This document shows, piece by piece, positions 11,271 to 23,502 of a stretch of 64,000 nt of DNA. The translations under genes were made by a program, and so were the position numbers. The stretch's first letter is position 1; each line of letters opens with the position of its first letter. The notes beneath the pieces were generated by a model that saw nothing but the letters and a program-made list of their open reading frames with translations, was not told the origin of the DNA and did not search any database. This DNA comes from Osmia lignaria lignaria (lineage: Eukaryota > Arthropoda > Insecta > Hymenoptera > Megachilidae), in the NCBI RefSeq assembly GCF_051020975.1, contig NW_027478167.1, forward strand, positions 13,206,001-13,270,000. The letters run 5' to 3'.

Positions 11271-14200
11271 GGAAACTTAATTCTCTACAAAAAAGGTCTC
11301 TTAACATTTTGCCATAGCTCGCTTCGTTTCCGAGATATTTGCAGATTTATCCCAAGGGAAGGGGCCCGAGGGACATATTTCGAGATACTTCTTCTTCTTG
11401 TTGTTCTTCTTCTGGACAGCTAAGCTGGAAGTGGCATTTGCAGCTCGCAATAGTGCAGAGTTATCTCAAAGAAAGGGGCCACGGTGTTTCTGTATCTCTA
11501 TTATGTTGGTGCGGCTTCGGAACTTTTAAATATCTTGATATATCTCGAGAACTACGCATCTGATCAAAAAATATCATAGAACATAAAAAGTAGGAAACCT
11601 AATTCTCTACAAAAAAGGTCTCTTAACATTTTGCCATAGCTCGCTTCGTTTCCGAGATATTTGCAGATTTATCCCAAGGGAAGGGGCCTGAGGGACATAT
11701 TTCGAGATATTTCTTCTTCTTGTTGTTCTTCTTCTGGACAGCTAAGCTGGAAGTGACATTTGCAGCTCGCAATAGTGCAGAGTTATCTCAAAGAAAGGGG
11801 CCACGGTGTTTCTGTATCTCTATTATGCTGGTGCGGCTTCGGAACTTTTAAATATCTTGATATATCTCGAGAACTACGCATCTGATCAAAAAATATCATA
11901 GAACATAAAAAGTAGGAAACTTAATTCTCTACAAAAAAGGTCTCTTAACATTTTGCCATAGCTCGCTTCGTTTCCGAGATATTTGCAGATTTATCCCAAG
12001 GGAAGGGGCCTGACGGACATATTTCGAGATATTTCTTCTTCTTGTTGTTCTTCTTCTGCACAGCTAAGCTGGAAGTGGCATTTGCAGCTCGCTATAGTGC
12101 AGAGTTATCTCAAAGAAAGGGGCCACGGTGTTTCTGTATCTCTATTATGTTGGTGCGGCTTCGGAACTTTTAAATATCTTGATATATCTCGAGAACTACG
12201 CATCTGATCAAAAAATATCATAGAACGTAAAAAGTAGGAAACTTAATTCTCTACAAAAAAGGTCTCTTAACATTTTGCCGTAGCTCGCTTCGTTTTCGAG
12301 ATATTTGCAGATTTATCCCAAGGGAAGGGGCCTGACGGACATATTTCGAGATATTTCTTCTTCTTGTTGTTCTTCTTCTGCACAGCTAAGCTGGAAGTGG
12401 CATTTGCAGCTCGCAATAGTGCAGAGTTATCTCAAAGAAAGGGGCCACGGTGTTTCTGTATCTCTATTATGTTGGTGCGGCTTCGGAACTTTTAAATATC
12501 TTGATATATCTCGAGAACTACGCATCTGATCAAAAAATATCATAGAACATAAAAAGTAGGAAACTTAATTCTCTACAAAAAAGGTCTCATAATGTTTTGC
12601 CATTGCTCGCGTCGTTTCCGAGATATTTGCAGATTTATCTCAAGGGAAGGGTCCTGACGGACATATTTCGAGATATTTCATCTTCTTGTTGTTCTTCTTC
12701 TGCACAGCTAAGCTGGAAGTGGCATTTGCAGCTCGCAATAGTGCAGAGTTATCTCAAAGAAAGGGGCCACGGTGTTTCTGTATCTCTATTATGTTGGTGC
12801 GGCTTCGGAACTTTTAAATATCTTGATATATCTCGAGAACTACGCATCTGATCAAAAAATATCATAGAACATAAAAAGTAGGAAACTTAATTCTCTACAA
12901 AAAAGGTCTCTTAACATTTTGCCATAGCTCGCTTCGTTTCCGAGATATTTGCAGATTTATCCCAAGGGAAGGGGCCCGAGGGACATATTTCGAGATACTT
13001 CTTCTTCTTGTTGTTCTTCTTCTGGACAGCTAAGCTGGAAGTGGCATTTGCAGCTCGCAATAGTGCAGAGTTATCTCAAAGAAAGGGGCCACGGTGTTTC
13101 TGTATCTCTATTATGTTGGTGCGGCTTCGGAACTTTTAAATATCTTGATATATCTCGAGAACTACGCATCTGATCAAAAAATATCATAGAACATAAAAAG
13201 TAGGAAACCTAATTCTCTACAAAAAAGGTCTCTTAACATTTTGCCATAGCTCGCTTCGTTTCCGAGATATTTGCAGATTTATCCCAAGGGAAGGGGCCTG
13301 AGGGACATATTTCGAGATATTTCTTCTTCTTGTTGTTCTTCTTCTGGACAGCTAAGCTGGAAGTGACATTTGCAGCTCGCAATAGTGCAGAGTTATCTCA
13401 AAGAAAGGGGCCACGGTGTTTCTGTATCTCTATTATGCTGGTGCGGCTTCGGAACTTTTAAATATCTTGATATATCTCGAGAACTACGCATCTGATCAAA
13501 AATATCATACAACATAAAAAGTAGGAAACTTAATTCTCTACAAAAAAGGTCTCTTAACATTTTGCCATAGCTCGCTTCGTTTCCGAGATATTTGCAGATT
13601 TATCCCAAGGGAAGGGGCCTGACGGACATATTTCGAGATATTTCTTCTTCTTGTTGTTCTTCTTCTGCAACAGCTAAGCTGGAAGTGGCATTTGCAGCTC
13701 GCTATAGTGCAGAGTTATCTCAAAGAAAGGGGCCACGGTGTTTCTGTATCTCTATTATGTTGGTGCGGCTTCGGAACTTTTAAATATCTTGATATATCTC
13801 GAGAACTACGCATCTGATCAAAAAATATCATAGAACATAAAAAGTAGGAAACTTAATTCTCTACAAAAAAGGTCTCTTAACATTTTGCCGTAGCTCGCTT
13901 CGTTTTCGAGATATTTGCAGATTTATCCCAAGGGAAGGGGCCTGACGGACATATTTCGAGATATTTCTTCTTCTTGTTGTTCTTCTTCTGCACAGCTAAG
14001 CTGGAAGTGGCATTTGCAGCTCGCAATAGTGCAGAGTTATCTCAAAGAAAGGGGCCACGGTGTTTCTGTATCTCTATTATGTTGGTGCGGCTTCGGAACT
14101 TTTAAATATCTTGATATATCTCGAGAACTACGCATCTGATCAAAAAATATCATAGAACATAAAAAGTAGGAAACTTAATTCTCTACAAAAAAGGTCTCAT

Positions 14201-17200
14201 AATGTTTTGCCATTGCTCGCGTCGTTTCCGAGATATTTGCAGATTTATCTCAAGGGAAGGGTCCTGACGGACATATTTCGAGATATTTCATCTTCTTGTT
14301 GTTCTTCTTCTGCACAGCTAAGCTGGAAGTGGCATTTGCAGCTCGCAATAGTGCAGAGTTATCTCAAAGAATGGGGCCACGGTGTTTCTGTATCTCTATT
14401 ATGTTGGTGCGGCTTCGGAACTTTTAAATATCTTGATATATCTCGAGAACTACGCATCTGATCAAAAAATATCATAGAACATAAAAAGTAGGAAACTTAA
14501 TTCTCTACAAAAAAGGTCTCTTAACATTTTGCCATAGCTCGCTTCGTTTCCGAGATATTTGCAGATTTATCCCAAGGGAAGGGGCCCGAGGGACATATTT
14601 CGAGATACTTCTTCTTCTTGTTGTTCTTCTTCTGGACAGCTAAGCTGGAAGTGGCATTTGCAGCTCGCAATAGTGCAGAGTTATCTCAAAGAAAGGGGCC
14701 ACGGTGTTTCTGTATCTCTATTATGTTGGTGCGGCTTCGGAACTTTTAAATATCTTGATATATCTCGAGAACTACGCATCTGATCAAAAAATATCATAGA
14801 ACATAAAAAGTAGGAAACCTAATTCTCTACAAAAAAGGTCTCTTAACATTTTGCCATAGCTCGCTTCGTTTCCGAGATATTTGCAGATTTATCCCAAGGG
14901 AAGGGGCCTGAGGGACATATTTCGAGATATTTCTTCTTCTTGTTGTTCTTCTTCTGGACAGCTAAGCTGGAAGTGACATTTGCAGCTCGCAATAGTGCAG
15001 AGTTATCTCAAAGAAAGGGGCCACGGTGTTTCTGTATCTCTATTATGCTGGTGCGGCTTCGGAACTTTTAAATATCTTGATATATCTCGAGAACTACGCA
15101 TCTGATCAAAAATATCATACAACATAAAAAGTAGGAAACTTAATTCTCTACAAAAAAGGTCTCTTAACATTTTGCCATAGCTCGCTTCGTTTCCGAGATA
15201 TTTGCAGATTTATCCCAAGGGAAGGGGCCTGACGGACATATTTCGAGATATTTCTTCTTCTTGTTGTTCTTCTTCTGCAACAGCTAAGCTGGAAGTGGCA
15301 TTTGCAGCTCGCTATAGTGCAGAGTTATCTCAAAGAAAGGGGCCACGGTGTTTCTGTATCTCTATTATGTTGGTGCGGCTTCGGAACTTTTAAATATCTT
15401 GATATATCTCGAGAACTACGCATCTGATCAAAAAATATCATAGAACATAAAAAGTAGGAAACTTAATTCTCTACAAAAAAGGTCTCTTAACATTTTGCCG
15501 TAGCTCGCTTCGTTTTCGAGATATTTGCAGATTTATCCCAAGGGAAGGGGCCTGACGGACATATTTCGAGATATTTCTTCTTCTTGTTGTTCTTCTTCTG
15601 CACAGCTAAGCTGGAAGTGGCATTTGCAGCTCGCAATAGTGCAGAGTTATCTCAAAGAAAGGGGCCACGGTGTTTCTGTATCTCTATTATGTTGGTGCGG
15701 CTTCGGAACTTTTAAATATCTTGATATATCTCGAGAACTACGCATCTGATCAAAAAATATCATAGAACATAAAAAGTAGGAAACTTAATTCTCTACAAAA
15801 AAGGTCTCATAATGTTTTGCCATTGCTCGCGTCGTTTCCGAGATATTTGCAGATTTATCTCAAGGGAAGGGTCCTGACGGACATATTTCGAGATATTTCA
15901 TCTTCTTGTTGTTCTTCTTCTGCACAGCTAAGCTGGAAGTGGCATTTGCAGCTCGCAATAGTGCAGAGTTATCTCAAAGAATGGGGCCACGGTGTTTCTG
16001 TATCTCTATTATGTTGGTGCGGCTTCGGAACTTTTAAATATCTTGATATATCTCGAGAACTACGCATCTGATCAAAAAATATCATAGAACATAAAAAGTA
16101 GGAAACTTAATTCTCTACAAAAAAGGTCTCTTAACATTTTGCCATAGCTCGCTTCGTTTCCGAGATATTTGCAGATTTATCCCAAGGGAAGGGGCCCGAG
16201 GGACATATTTCGAGATACTTCTTCTTCTTGTTGTTCTTCTTCTGGACAGCTAAGCTGGAAGTGGCATTTGCAGCTCGCAATAGTGCAGAGTTATCTCAAA
16301 GAAAGGGGCCACGGTGTTTCTGTATCTCTATTATGTTGGTGCGGCTTCGGAACTTTTAAATATCTTGATATATCTCGAGAACTACGCATCTGATCAAAAA
16401 ATATCATAGAACATAAAAAGTAGGAAACCTAATTCTCTACAAAAAAGGTCTCTTAACATTTTGCCATAGCTCGCTTCGTTTCCGAGATATTTGCAGATTT
16501 ATCCCAAGGGAAGGGGCCTGAGGGACATATTTCGAGATATTTCTTCTTCTTGTTGTTCTTCTTCTGGACAGCTAAGCTGGAAGTGACATTTGCAGCTCGC
16601 AATAGTGCAGAGTTATCTCAAAGAAAGGGGCCACGGTGTTTCTGTATCTCTATTATGCTGGTGCGGCTTCGGAACTTTTAAATATCTTGATATATCTCGA
16701 GAACTACGCATCTGATCAAAAATATCATACAACATAAAAAGTAGGAAACTTAATTCTCTACAAAAAAGGTCTCTTAACATTTTGCCATAGCTCGCTTCGT
16801 TTCCGAGATATTTGCAGATTTATCCCAAGGGAAGGGGCCTGACGGACATATTTCGAGATATTTCTTCTTCTTGTTGTTCTTCTTCTGCAACAGCTAAGCT
16901 GGAAGTGGCATTTGCAGCTCGCTATAGTGCAGAGTTATCTCAAAGAAAGGGGCCACGGTGTTTCTGTATCTCTATTATGTTGGTGCGGCTTCGGAACTTT
17001 TAAATATCTTGATATATCTCGAGAACTACGCATCTGATCAAAAAATATCATAGAACATAAAAAGTAGGAAACTTAATTCTCTACAAAAAAGGTCTCTTAA
17101 CATTTTGCCGTAGCTCGCTTCGTTTTCGAGATATTTGCAGATTTATCCCAAGGGAAGGGGCCTGACGGACATATTTCGAGATATTTCTTCTTCTTGTTGT

Positions 17201-18354
17201 TCTTCTTCTGCACAGCTAAGCTGGAAGTGGCATTTGCAGCTCGCAATAGTGCAGAGTTATCTCAAAGAAAGGGGCCACGGTGTTTCTGTATCTCTATTAT
17301 GTTGGTGCGGCTTCGGAACTTTTAAATATCTTGATATATCTCGAGAACTACGCATCTGATCAAAAAATATCATAGAACATAAAAAGTAGGAAACTTAATT
17401 CTCTACAAAAAAGGTCTCTTAACATTTTGCCATAGCTCGCTTCGTTTCCGAGATATTTGCAGATTTATCTCAAGGGAAGGGTCCTGACGGACATATTTCG
17501 AGATATTTCTTCTTCTTGTTGTTCTTCTTCTGGACAGCTAAGCTGGAAGTGACATTTGCAGCTCGCAATAGTGCAGAGTTATCTCAAAGAAAGGGGCCAC
17601 GGTGTTTCTGTATCTCTATTATGTTGGTGCGGCTTCGGAACTTTTAAATATCTTGATATATCTCGAGAACTACGCATCTGATCAAAAAATATCATAGAAC
17701 ATAAAAAGTAGGAAACTTAATTCTCTACAAAAAAGGTCTCTTAACATTTTGCCATAGCTCGCTTCGTTTCCGAGATATTTGCAGATTTATCCCAAGGGAA
17801 GGGGCCCGAGGGACATATTTCGAGATACTTCTTCTTCTTGTTGTTCTTCTTCTGGACAGCTAAGCTGGAAGTGGCATTTGCAGCTCGCAATAGTGCAGAG
17901 TTATCTCAAAGAAAGGGGCCACGGTGTTTCTGTATCTCTATTATGTTGGTGCGGCTTCGGAACTTTTAAATATCTTGATATATCTCGAGAACTACGCATC
18001 TGATCAAAAAATATCATAGAACATAAAAAGTAGGAAACCTAATTCTCTACAAAAAAGGTCTCTTAACATTTTGCCATAGCTCGCTTCGTTTCCGAGATAT
18101 TTGCAGATTTATCCCAAGGGAAGGGGCCTGAGGGACATATTTCGAGATATTTCTTCTTCTTGTTGTTCTTCTTCTGGACAGCTAAGCTGGAAGTGACATT
18201 TGCAGCTCGCAATAGTGCAGAGTTATCTCAAAGAAAGGGGCCACGGTGTTTCTGTATCTCTATTATGCTGGTGCGGCTTCGGAACTTTTAAATATCTTGA
18301 TATATCTCGAGAACTACGCATCTGATCAAAAAATATCATAGAACATAAAAAGTA
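11271..18354 (+). repeat. Pentameric higher-order repeat, 1,610 bp, about 4.5 copies
   Basis: Units begin at 11271, 12881, 14491, 16101 and 17711. The order in each is: an A monomer with CCCGAGGG and GATACTT; a monomer with GAAGTGACATT; a monomer with GCTCGCTATAG; a monomer with CGTAGCTCGC and GTTTTCGAG; and a C-type monomer with TCATAATGTTTTGCC and CTCGCGTCG. Copies 2 to 4 also share a 1-bp loss in the second monomer (CAAAAATATCATACAAC) and a 1-bp gain in the third (CTGCAACAGC), which copy 1 lacks. Copies 3 and 4 share GAATGGGG in the C monomer or are otherwise indistinguishable by eye over their common length. Recent tandem amplification is the straightforward reading. Copy 4 ends in a chimeric fifth monomer, and copy 5 keeps three monomers. 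Confidence 0.9.
17389..17710 (+). repeat. Chimeric monomer at the end of pentamer copy 4
   Basis: This monomer stands where the pentamer should have its C-type member. The left part has the C-type GGGTCCTGACGG. The right part has CTGGACAGC and GAAGTGACATT, the signature of pentamer position 2. The switch falls between 17488 and 17533, an interval that contains the TTC tract. Its extreme left also lacks the TCATAAT and CATTGC markers of C, so more than one exchange may be involved. Confidence 0.7.
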
Positions 18355-18997
18355 GAAAACTTAATTCTCTACAAAAAAGGTCTCTTAACATTTTGCCATA
18401 GCTCGCTTCGTTTCCGAGATATTTGCAGATTTATCCCAAGGGAAGGGGCCTGACGGACATATTTCGAGATATTTCTTCTTCTTGTTGTTCTTCTTCTGCA
18501 CAGCTAAGCTGGAAGTGGCATTTGCAGCTCGCTATAGTGCAGAGTTATCTCAAAGAAAGGGGCCACGGTGTTTCTGTATCTCTATTATGTTGGTGCGGCT
18601 TCGGAACTTTTAAATATCTTGATATATCTCGAGAACTACGCATCTGATCAAAAAATATCATAGAACATAAAAAGTAGGAAACTTAATTTTCTACAAAAAA
18701 GGTCTCTTAACATTTTGCCATAGCTCGCTTCGTTTCCGAGATATTTGCAGATTTATCTCAAGGGAAGGGGCCTGACGGACATATTTCGAGATATTTCTTC
18801 TTCTTGTTGTTCTTCTTCTGCACAGCTAAACTGGAAGTGGCATTTCCAGCTCGCAATAGTGCAGAGTTATCTCAAAGAAAGGGGCCACGGTGTTTCTGTA
18901 TCTCTATTATGTTGGTGCGGCTTCGGAACTTTTAAATATCTTGATATATCTCGAGAACTACGCATCTGATCAAAAATATCATACAACATAAAAAGTA
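18355..18997 (+). repeat. Last two monomers of domain I
   Basis: The monomer at 18355 is the GCTCGCTATAG type of the pentamer. The one at 18677 is 321 bp long, has TTATCTCAAGGG, CTAAACTGG and CATTTCCAGC, and ends in CAAAAATATCATACAAC, the same 1-bp loss seen in the pentamers at about 13493, 15103 and 16713. It is the last copy before domain II haplotypes begin. Confidence 0.75.
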
Positions 18998-19316
18998 GGA
19001 AACTTAATTCTCTACAAAAAAGGTCTCTTAACATTTTGCCATAGCTCGCTTCGTTTCCGAGATATTTGCAGATTTATATCAAGGGAAGGGGCCTGACGGA
19101 CATATTTCGAGATATTTCTTCTTGTTGTTCTTCTTCTGCACGGCTAAGCTGGAAGTGGCATTTGCGGCTCGCACTAGTGCAGAGTTATCTCAAAGAAAGG
19201 GGCCACGGTGTTTCTGAATCTCTATTATGTTGGTGCGGCTTCGGAACTTTTAAATATCTCGATATATCTCGAAAACTACGCTTCTGATCAAAAAATATCA
19301 TAGAACATAAATTGTA
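18998..19316 (+). repeat. First domain II monomer, 319 bp
   Basis: This copy carries the CATAAATTGTAGG haplotype and the ACTAGT palindrome for the first time, has a unique TTATATCAAGGG and a CACGGCTAAGC, and lacks one triplet in the TTC tract. It is the left limit of domain II. Confidence 0.75.
19171..19180. other. 10-bp perfect palindrome GCACTAGTGC (first of many)
   Basis: A two-base difference from the common form (GCAATAGTGC with an upstream GCAG instead of GCGG) creates GCACTAGTGC, a perfect palindrome containing an ACTAGT site. It recurs once per monomer in the GCGG-linked subfamily of domain II and is absent from domain I. It is a useful subfamily marker; no function can be assigned from sequence. 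Confidence 0.85.
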
Positions 19317-20282
19317 GGAAACATAATTCTCTACAAAAAACGTCTCTTAACATTTTGCCATAGCTCGCTTCGTTTCCGAGATATTTGCAGATTCAGCTCA
19401 AAGGAACGGGCCTGACGGACATATTTCGAGATATTTCTTCTTCTTGTTGTTCTTCTTCTGCACAGATAAGCTGGAAGTGGCATTTGCGGCTCGCACTAGT
19501 GCAGAGTTATCTCAAAGAAAGGGGCCACGGTGTTTCTGTATCTCTATTATGTTGGTGCGGCTTCGGAACTTTTAAATATCTCGATATATCTCGAAAACTA
19601 CGCTTCTGATCAAAAAATATCATAGAACATAAATTGTAGGAAACATAATTCTCTACAAAAAACGTCTCTTAACATTTTGCCATAGCTCGCTTCGTTTCCG
19701 AGATATTTGCAGATTCAGCTCAAAGGAACGGGCCTGACGGACATATTTCGAGATATTTCTTCTTCTTGTTGTTCTTCCTCTGCACAGCTAAACTGGAAGT
19801 GGCATTTGCGGCTCGCACTAGTGCAGAGTTATCTCAAAGAAAGGGGCCACGGTGTTTCTGTATCTCTATTATGTTGGTGCGGCTTCGGAACTTTTAAATA
19901 TCTCGATATATCTCGAAAACTACGCTTCTGATCAAAAAATATCATAGAACATAAATTGTAGGAAACATAATTCTCTACAAAAAACGTCTCTTAACATTTT
20001 GCCATAGCTCGCTTCGTTTCCGAGATATTTGCAGATTCAGCTCAAAGGAACGGGCCTGACGGACATATTTCGAGATATTTCTTCTTCTTGTTGTTCTTCC
20101 TCTGCACAGCTAAACTGGAAGTGGCATTTGCAGCTCGCAATAGTGCAGAGTTATCTCAAAGAAAGGGGCCACGGTGTTTCTGTATCTCTATTATGTTGGT
20201 GCGGCTTCGGAACTTTCAAATATCTCGATATATCTCGAAAACTACGCTTCTGATCAAAAAATATCATAGAACATAAATTGTA
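19317..20282 (+). repeat. Three tandem monomers with a GATTCAGCTCAAAGG left block
   Basis: Monomers at 19317, 19639 and 19961 replace the usual TTATCTCAAGGGAAGG with a clustered variant reading CAGCTCAAAGGAACGGG, and have AAAACGTCTC in place of AAAAGGTCTC. The same block occurs once more at 30897 (there with AAAGTAACGGG). The clustered changes spread as one haplotype. Confidence 0.85.
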
Positions 20283-21570
20283 GGAAACATAATTCTCTAC
20301 AAAAAAGGTCTCTTAACATTTTGCCATAGCTCGCTTCGTTTCCGAGATATTTGCAGATATATCTCAAGGGAAGGGGCCTGACGGACATATTTCGAGATAT
20401 TTCTTCTTCTTGTTGTTCTTCTTCTGCACAGCTAAGCTGGAAGTGGCATTTACAGCTCGCAATAGTGCAGAGTTATCTCATAGAAAGGGGCCACGGTGTT
20501 TCTGTATCTCTATTATGCTGGTGCGGCTTCGGAACTTTTAAATATCTTGATATATCTCGAGAACTACGCATCTGCTCAAAAAATATCATAGAACATAAAA
20601 AGTAGGAAACTTAATTCTCTACAAAAAAGGTCTCTTAACATTTTGCCTTAGCTCGCTTCGTTTCCGAGATATTTGCAGATTTATCTCAAGGGAAGGGGCC
20701 TGACGGACATATTTCAAGATATTTCTTCTTCTTGTTGTTCTTCTTCTGCACAGCTAAGCTGGAAGTGGCATTTGCAGCTCGCAATAGTGCAGAGTTATCT
20801 CAAAGAAAGGGGCCACGGTGTTTCTGTATCTCTATTATGTTGGTGCGGCTTCGGAACTTTCAAATATCTCGATATATCTCGAAAACTACGCTTCTGATCA
20901 AAAAATATCATAGAACATAAATTGTAGGAAACATAATTCTCTACAAAAAAGGTCTCTTAACATTTTGCCATAGCTCGCTTCGTTTCCGAGATATTTGCAG
21001 ATATATCTCAAGGGAAGGGGCCTGACGGACATATTTCGAGATATTTCTTCTTCTTGTTGTTCTTCTTCTGCACAGCTAAGCTGGAAGTGGCATTTACAGC
21101 TCGCAATAGTGCAGAGTTATCTCATAGAAAGGGGCCACGGTGTTGCTGTATCTCTATTATGCTGGTGCGGCTTCGGAACTTTTAAATATCTTGATATATC
21201 TCGAGAACTACGCATCTGATCAAAAAATATCATAGAACATAAAAAGTAGGAAACTTAATTCTCTACAAAAAAGGTCTCTTAACATTTTGCCTTAGCTCGC
21301 TTCGTTTCCGAGATATTTGCAGATTTATCTCAAGGGAAGGGGCCTGACGGACATATTTCAAGATATTTCTTCTTCTTGTTGTTCTTCTTCTGCACAGCTA
21401 AGCTGGAAGTGGCATTTGCAGCTCGCAATAGTGCAGAGTTATCCCAAAGAGAGGGGCCACGGTGTTTCTGTATCTCTATTATGTTGGTGCGGCTTCGGAA
21501 CTTTTAAATATCTTGATATATCTCGAGAACTACGCATGTGATCAAAAAATATCATAGAAGATAAAAAGTA
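20283..21570 (+). repeat. Dimeric repeat, 644 bp, two copies
   Basis: The monomer pairs 20283-20926 and 20927-21570 match in order. The first member has CATTTACAGC and CTCATAGAAAGG. The second has GCCTTAGCTC and TTTCAAGATATTTC. The copies differ by a few substitutions (for example GTTGCTGTATC near 21145) and by the 3' haplotype of the second member. Confidence 0.8.
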
Positions 21571-23502
21571 GGAAACTTAATTTTCTACAAAAAAGGTCTC
21601 TTAACATTTTGCCATAGCTCGCTTCGTTTCGGAGATATTTGCAGATTTATCTCAAGGGAAGGGGCCTGACGGACATATTTCGAGATATTTCTTCTTCTTG
21701 TTGTTCTTCTTCTGCACAGCTAAGCTGGAAGTGGCATTTGCGGCTCGCACTAGTGCAGAGTTATCTCAAAGAAAGGGGCCACGGTGTTTCTGTATCTCTA
21801 TTATGTTGGTGCGGCTTCGGAACTTTTAAATATCTTGATATATCTCGAGAACTACGCATCTGATCAAAAAATATCATAGAACATAAAAAGTAGGGAACTT
21901 AATTCGCTACAAAAAAGGTCTCTTAACATTTTGCCATAGCTCGCTTGGTTTCCGAGATATTTGCAGATTTATCTCAAGGGAAGGGGCCTGACGGACATAT
22001 TTCGAGATATTTCTTCTTCGTGTTGTTCTTCTTCTGCACAGCTAAGCTGGAAGTGGCATTTACAGCTCGCAATAGTGCAGAGTTATCTCAAAGAAAGGGG
22101 CCACGGTGTTTCTGTATCTCTATTATGTTGGTGCGGCTTCGGAACTTTTAAATATCTCGATATATCTCGAAAACTACGCTTCTGATCAAAAAATATCATA
22201 GAACATAAATTGTAGGAAACATAATTCTCTACAAAAAAGGTCTCTTAACATTTTGCCATAGCTCGCTTCGTTTCCGAGATATTTGCAGATATATCTCAAG
22301 GGAAGGGGGCTGACGGACATATTTCGAGATATTTCTTCTTCTTGTTGTTCTTCTTCTGCACAGCTAAGCTGGAAGTGGCATTTGCAGCTCGCAATAGTGC
22401 AGAGTTATCTCAAAGAGAGGGGCCACGGTGTTTCTGTATCTCTATTATGTTGGTGCGGCTTCGGAACTTTTAAATATCTTGATATATCTCGAGAACTACG
22501 CATCTGATCAAAAAATATCATAGAAGATAAAAAGTAGGAAACTTAATTTTCTACAAAAAAGGTCTCTTAACATTTTGCCATAGCTCGCTTCGTTTCGGAG
22601 ATATTTGCAGATTTATCTCAAGGGAAGGGGCCTGACGGACATATTTCGAGATATTTCTTCTTCTTGTTGTTCTTCTTCTGCACAGCTAAGCTGGAAGTGG
22701 CATTTGCGGCTCGCACTAGTGCAGAGTTATCTCAAAGAAAGGGGCCACGGTGTTTCTGTATCTCTATTATGTTGGTGCGGCTTCGGAACTTTTAAATATC
22801 TTGATATATCTCGAGAACTACGCATCTGATCAAAAAATATCGTAGAACATAAAAAGTAGGGAACTTAATTCGCTACAAAAAAGGTCTCTTAACATTTTGC
22901 CATAGCTCGCTTGGTTTCCGAGATATTTGCAGATTTATCTCAAGGGAAGGGGCCTCACGGACATATTTCGAGATATTTCTTCTTCGTGTTGTTCTTCTTC
23001 TGCACAGCTAAGCTGGAAGTGGCATTTACAGCTCGCAATAGTGCAGAGTTATCTCAAAGAAAGGGGCCACGGTGTTTCTGTATCTCTATTATGTTGGTGC
23101 GGCTTCGGAACTCTTAAATATCTTCATATATCTCGAGAACGACGCATCTGATCAAAAAATATCATAGAACATAAAAAGTAGGAGACGTAATTCTCTACAA
23201 AAAAGGTCTCTCAACATTTTGCCATAGCTCGCTTCGTTTCCGAGATATTTGCAGATTTATCTCAAGGGAAGGGGCCTGACGGACATATTTCGAGATATTT
23301 CTTCTTCTTGTTGTTCTTCTTCTGCAGAGCTAAACTGGAAGTGGCATTTGCAGCTCGCAATAGTGCAGAGTTATCTCAAAGAAAGGGGCCACGGTGTTTC
23401 TGTATCTCTATTATGTTGGTGCGGCTTCGGAACTATTAAATATCTTGATATATCTCGAGAACTACGCATCTGATCAAAAAATATCATAGAACATAAAAAG
23501 TA
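21571..23502 (+). repeat. Trimeric repeat, 966 bp, two partly diverged copies
   Basis: The monomers at 21571 and 22537 both have TTTCGGAGATAT, the ACTAGT palindrome, and end in TAGGGAACTTAATTCGC. The monomers at 21893 and 22859 both have GCTTGGTTTCC and CTTCGTGTTG. The second copy of this latter monomer differs by CCTCACGG, CTCTTAAATATC, CTTCATAT and GAGACGTAATTC, and keeps a different 3' haplotype. The third members (22215, 23181) are less alike. Confidence 0.7.

Larger units (their letters stand above)
1..18997 (+). repeat. Array domain I: homogeneous subfamily block
   Basis: These 59 monomers share a uniform 3' haplotype (CTTGATATATCTCGAG, later CATCTGATC and CATAAAAAGTAGG). Within them are variants that I do not find anywhere to the right: TTATCCCAAGGG, GAGGGACAT, CTGGACAGC, and the CATTGCTCGC form preceded by TCATAAT. 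Conversely, the ACTAGT palindrome and the CATAAATTGTAGG haplotype of domain II are absent. The clean split implies that the two sides have been homogenised separately. Confidence 0.85.
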
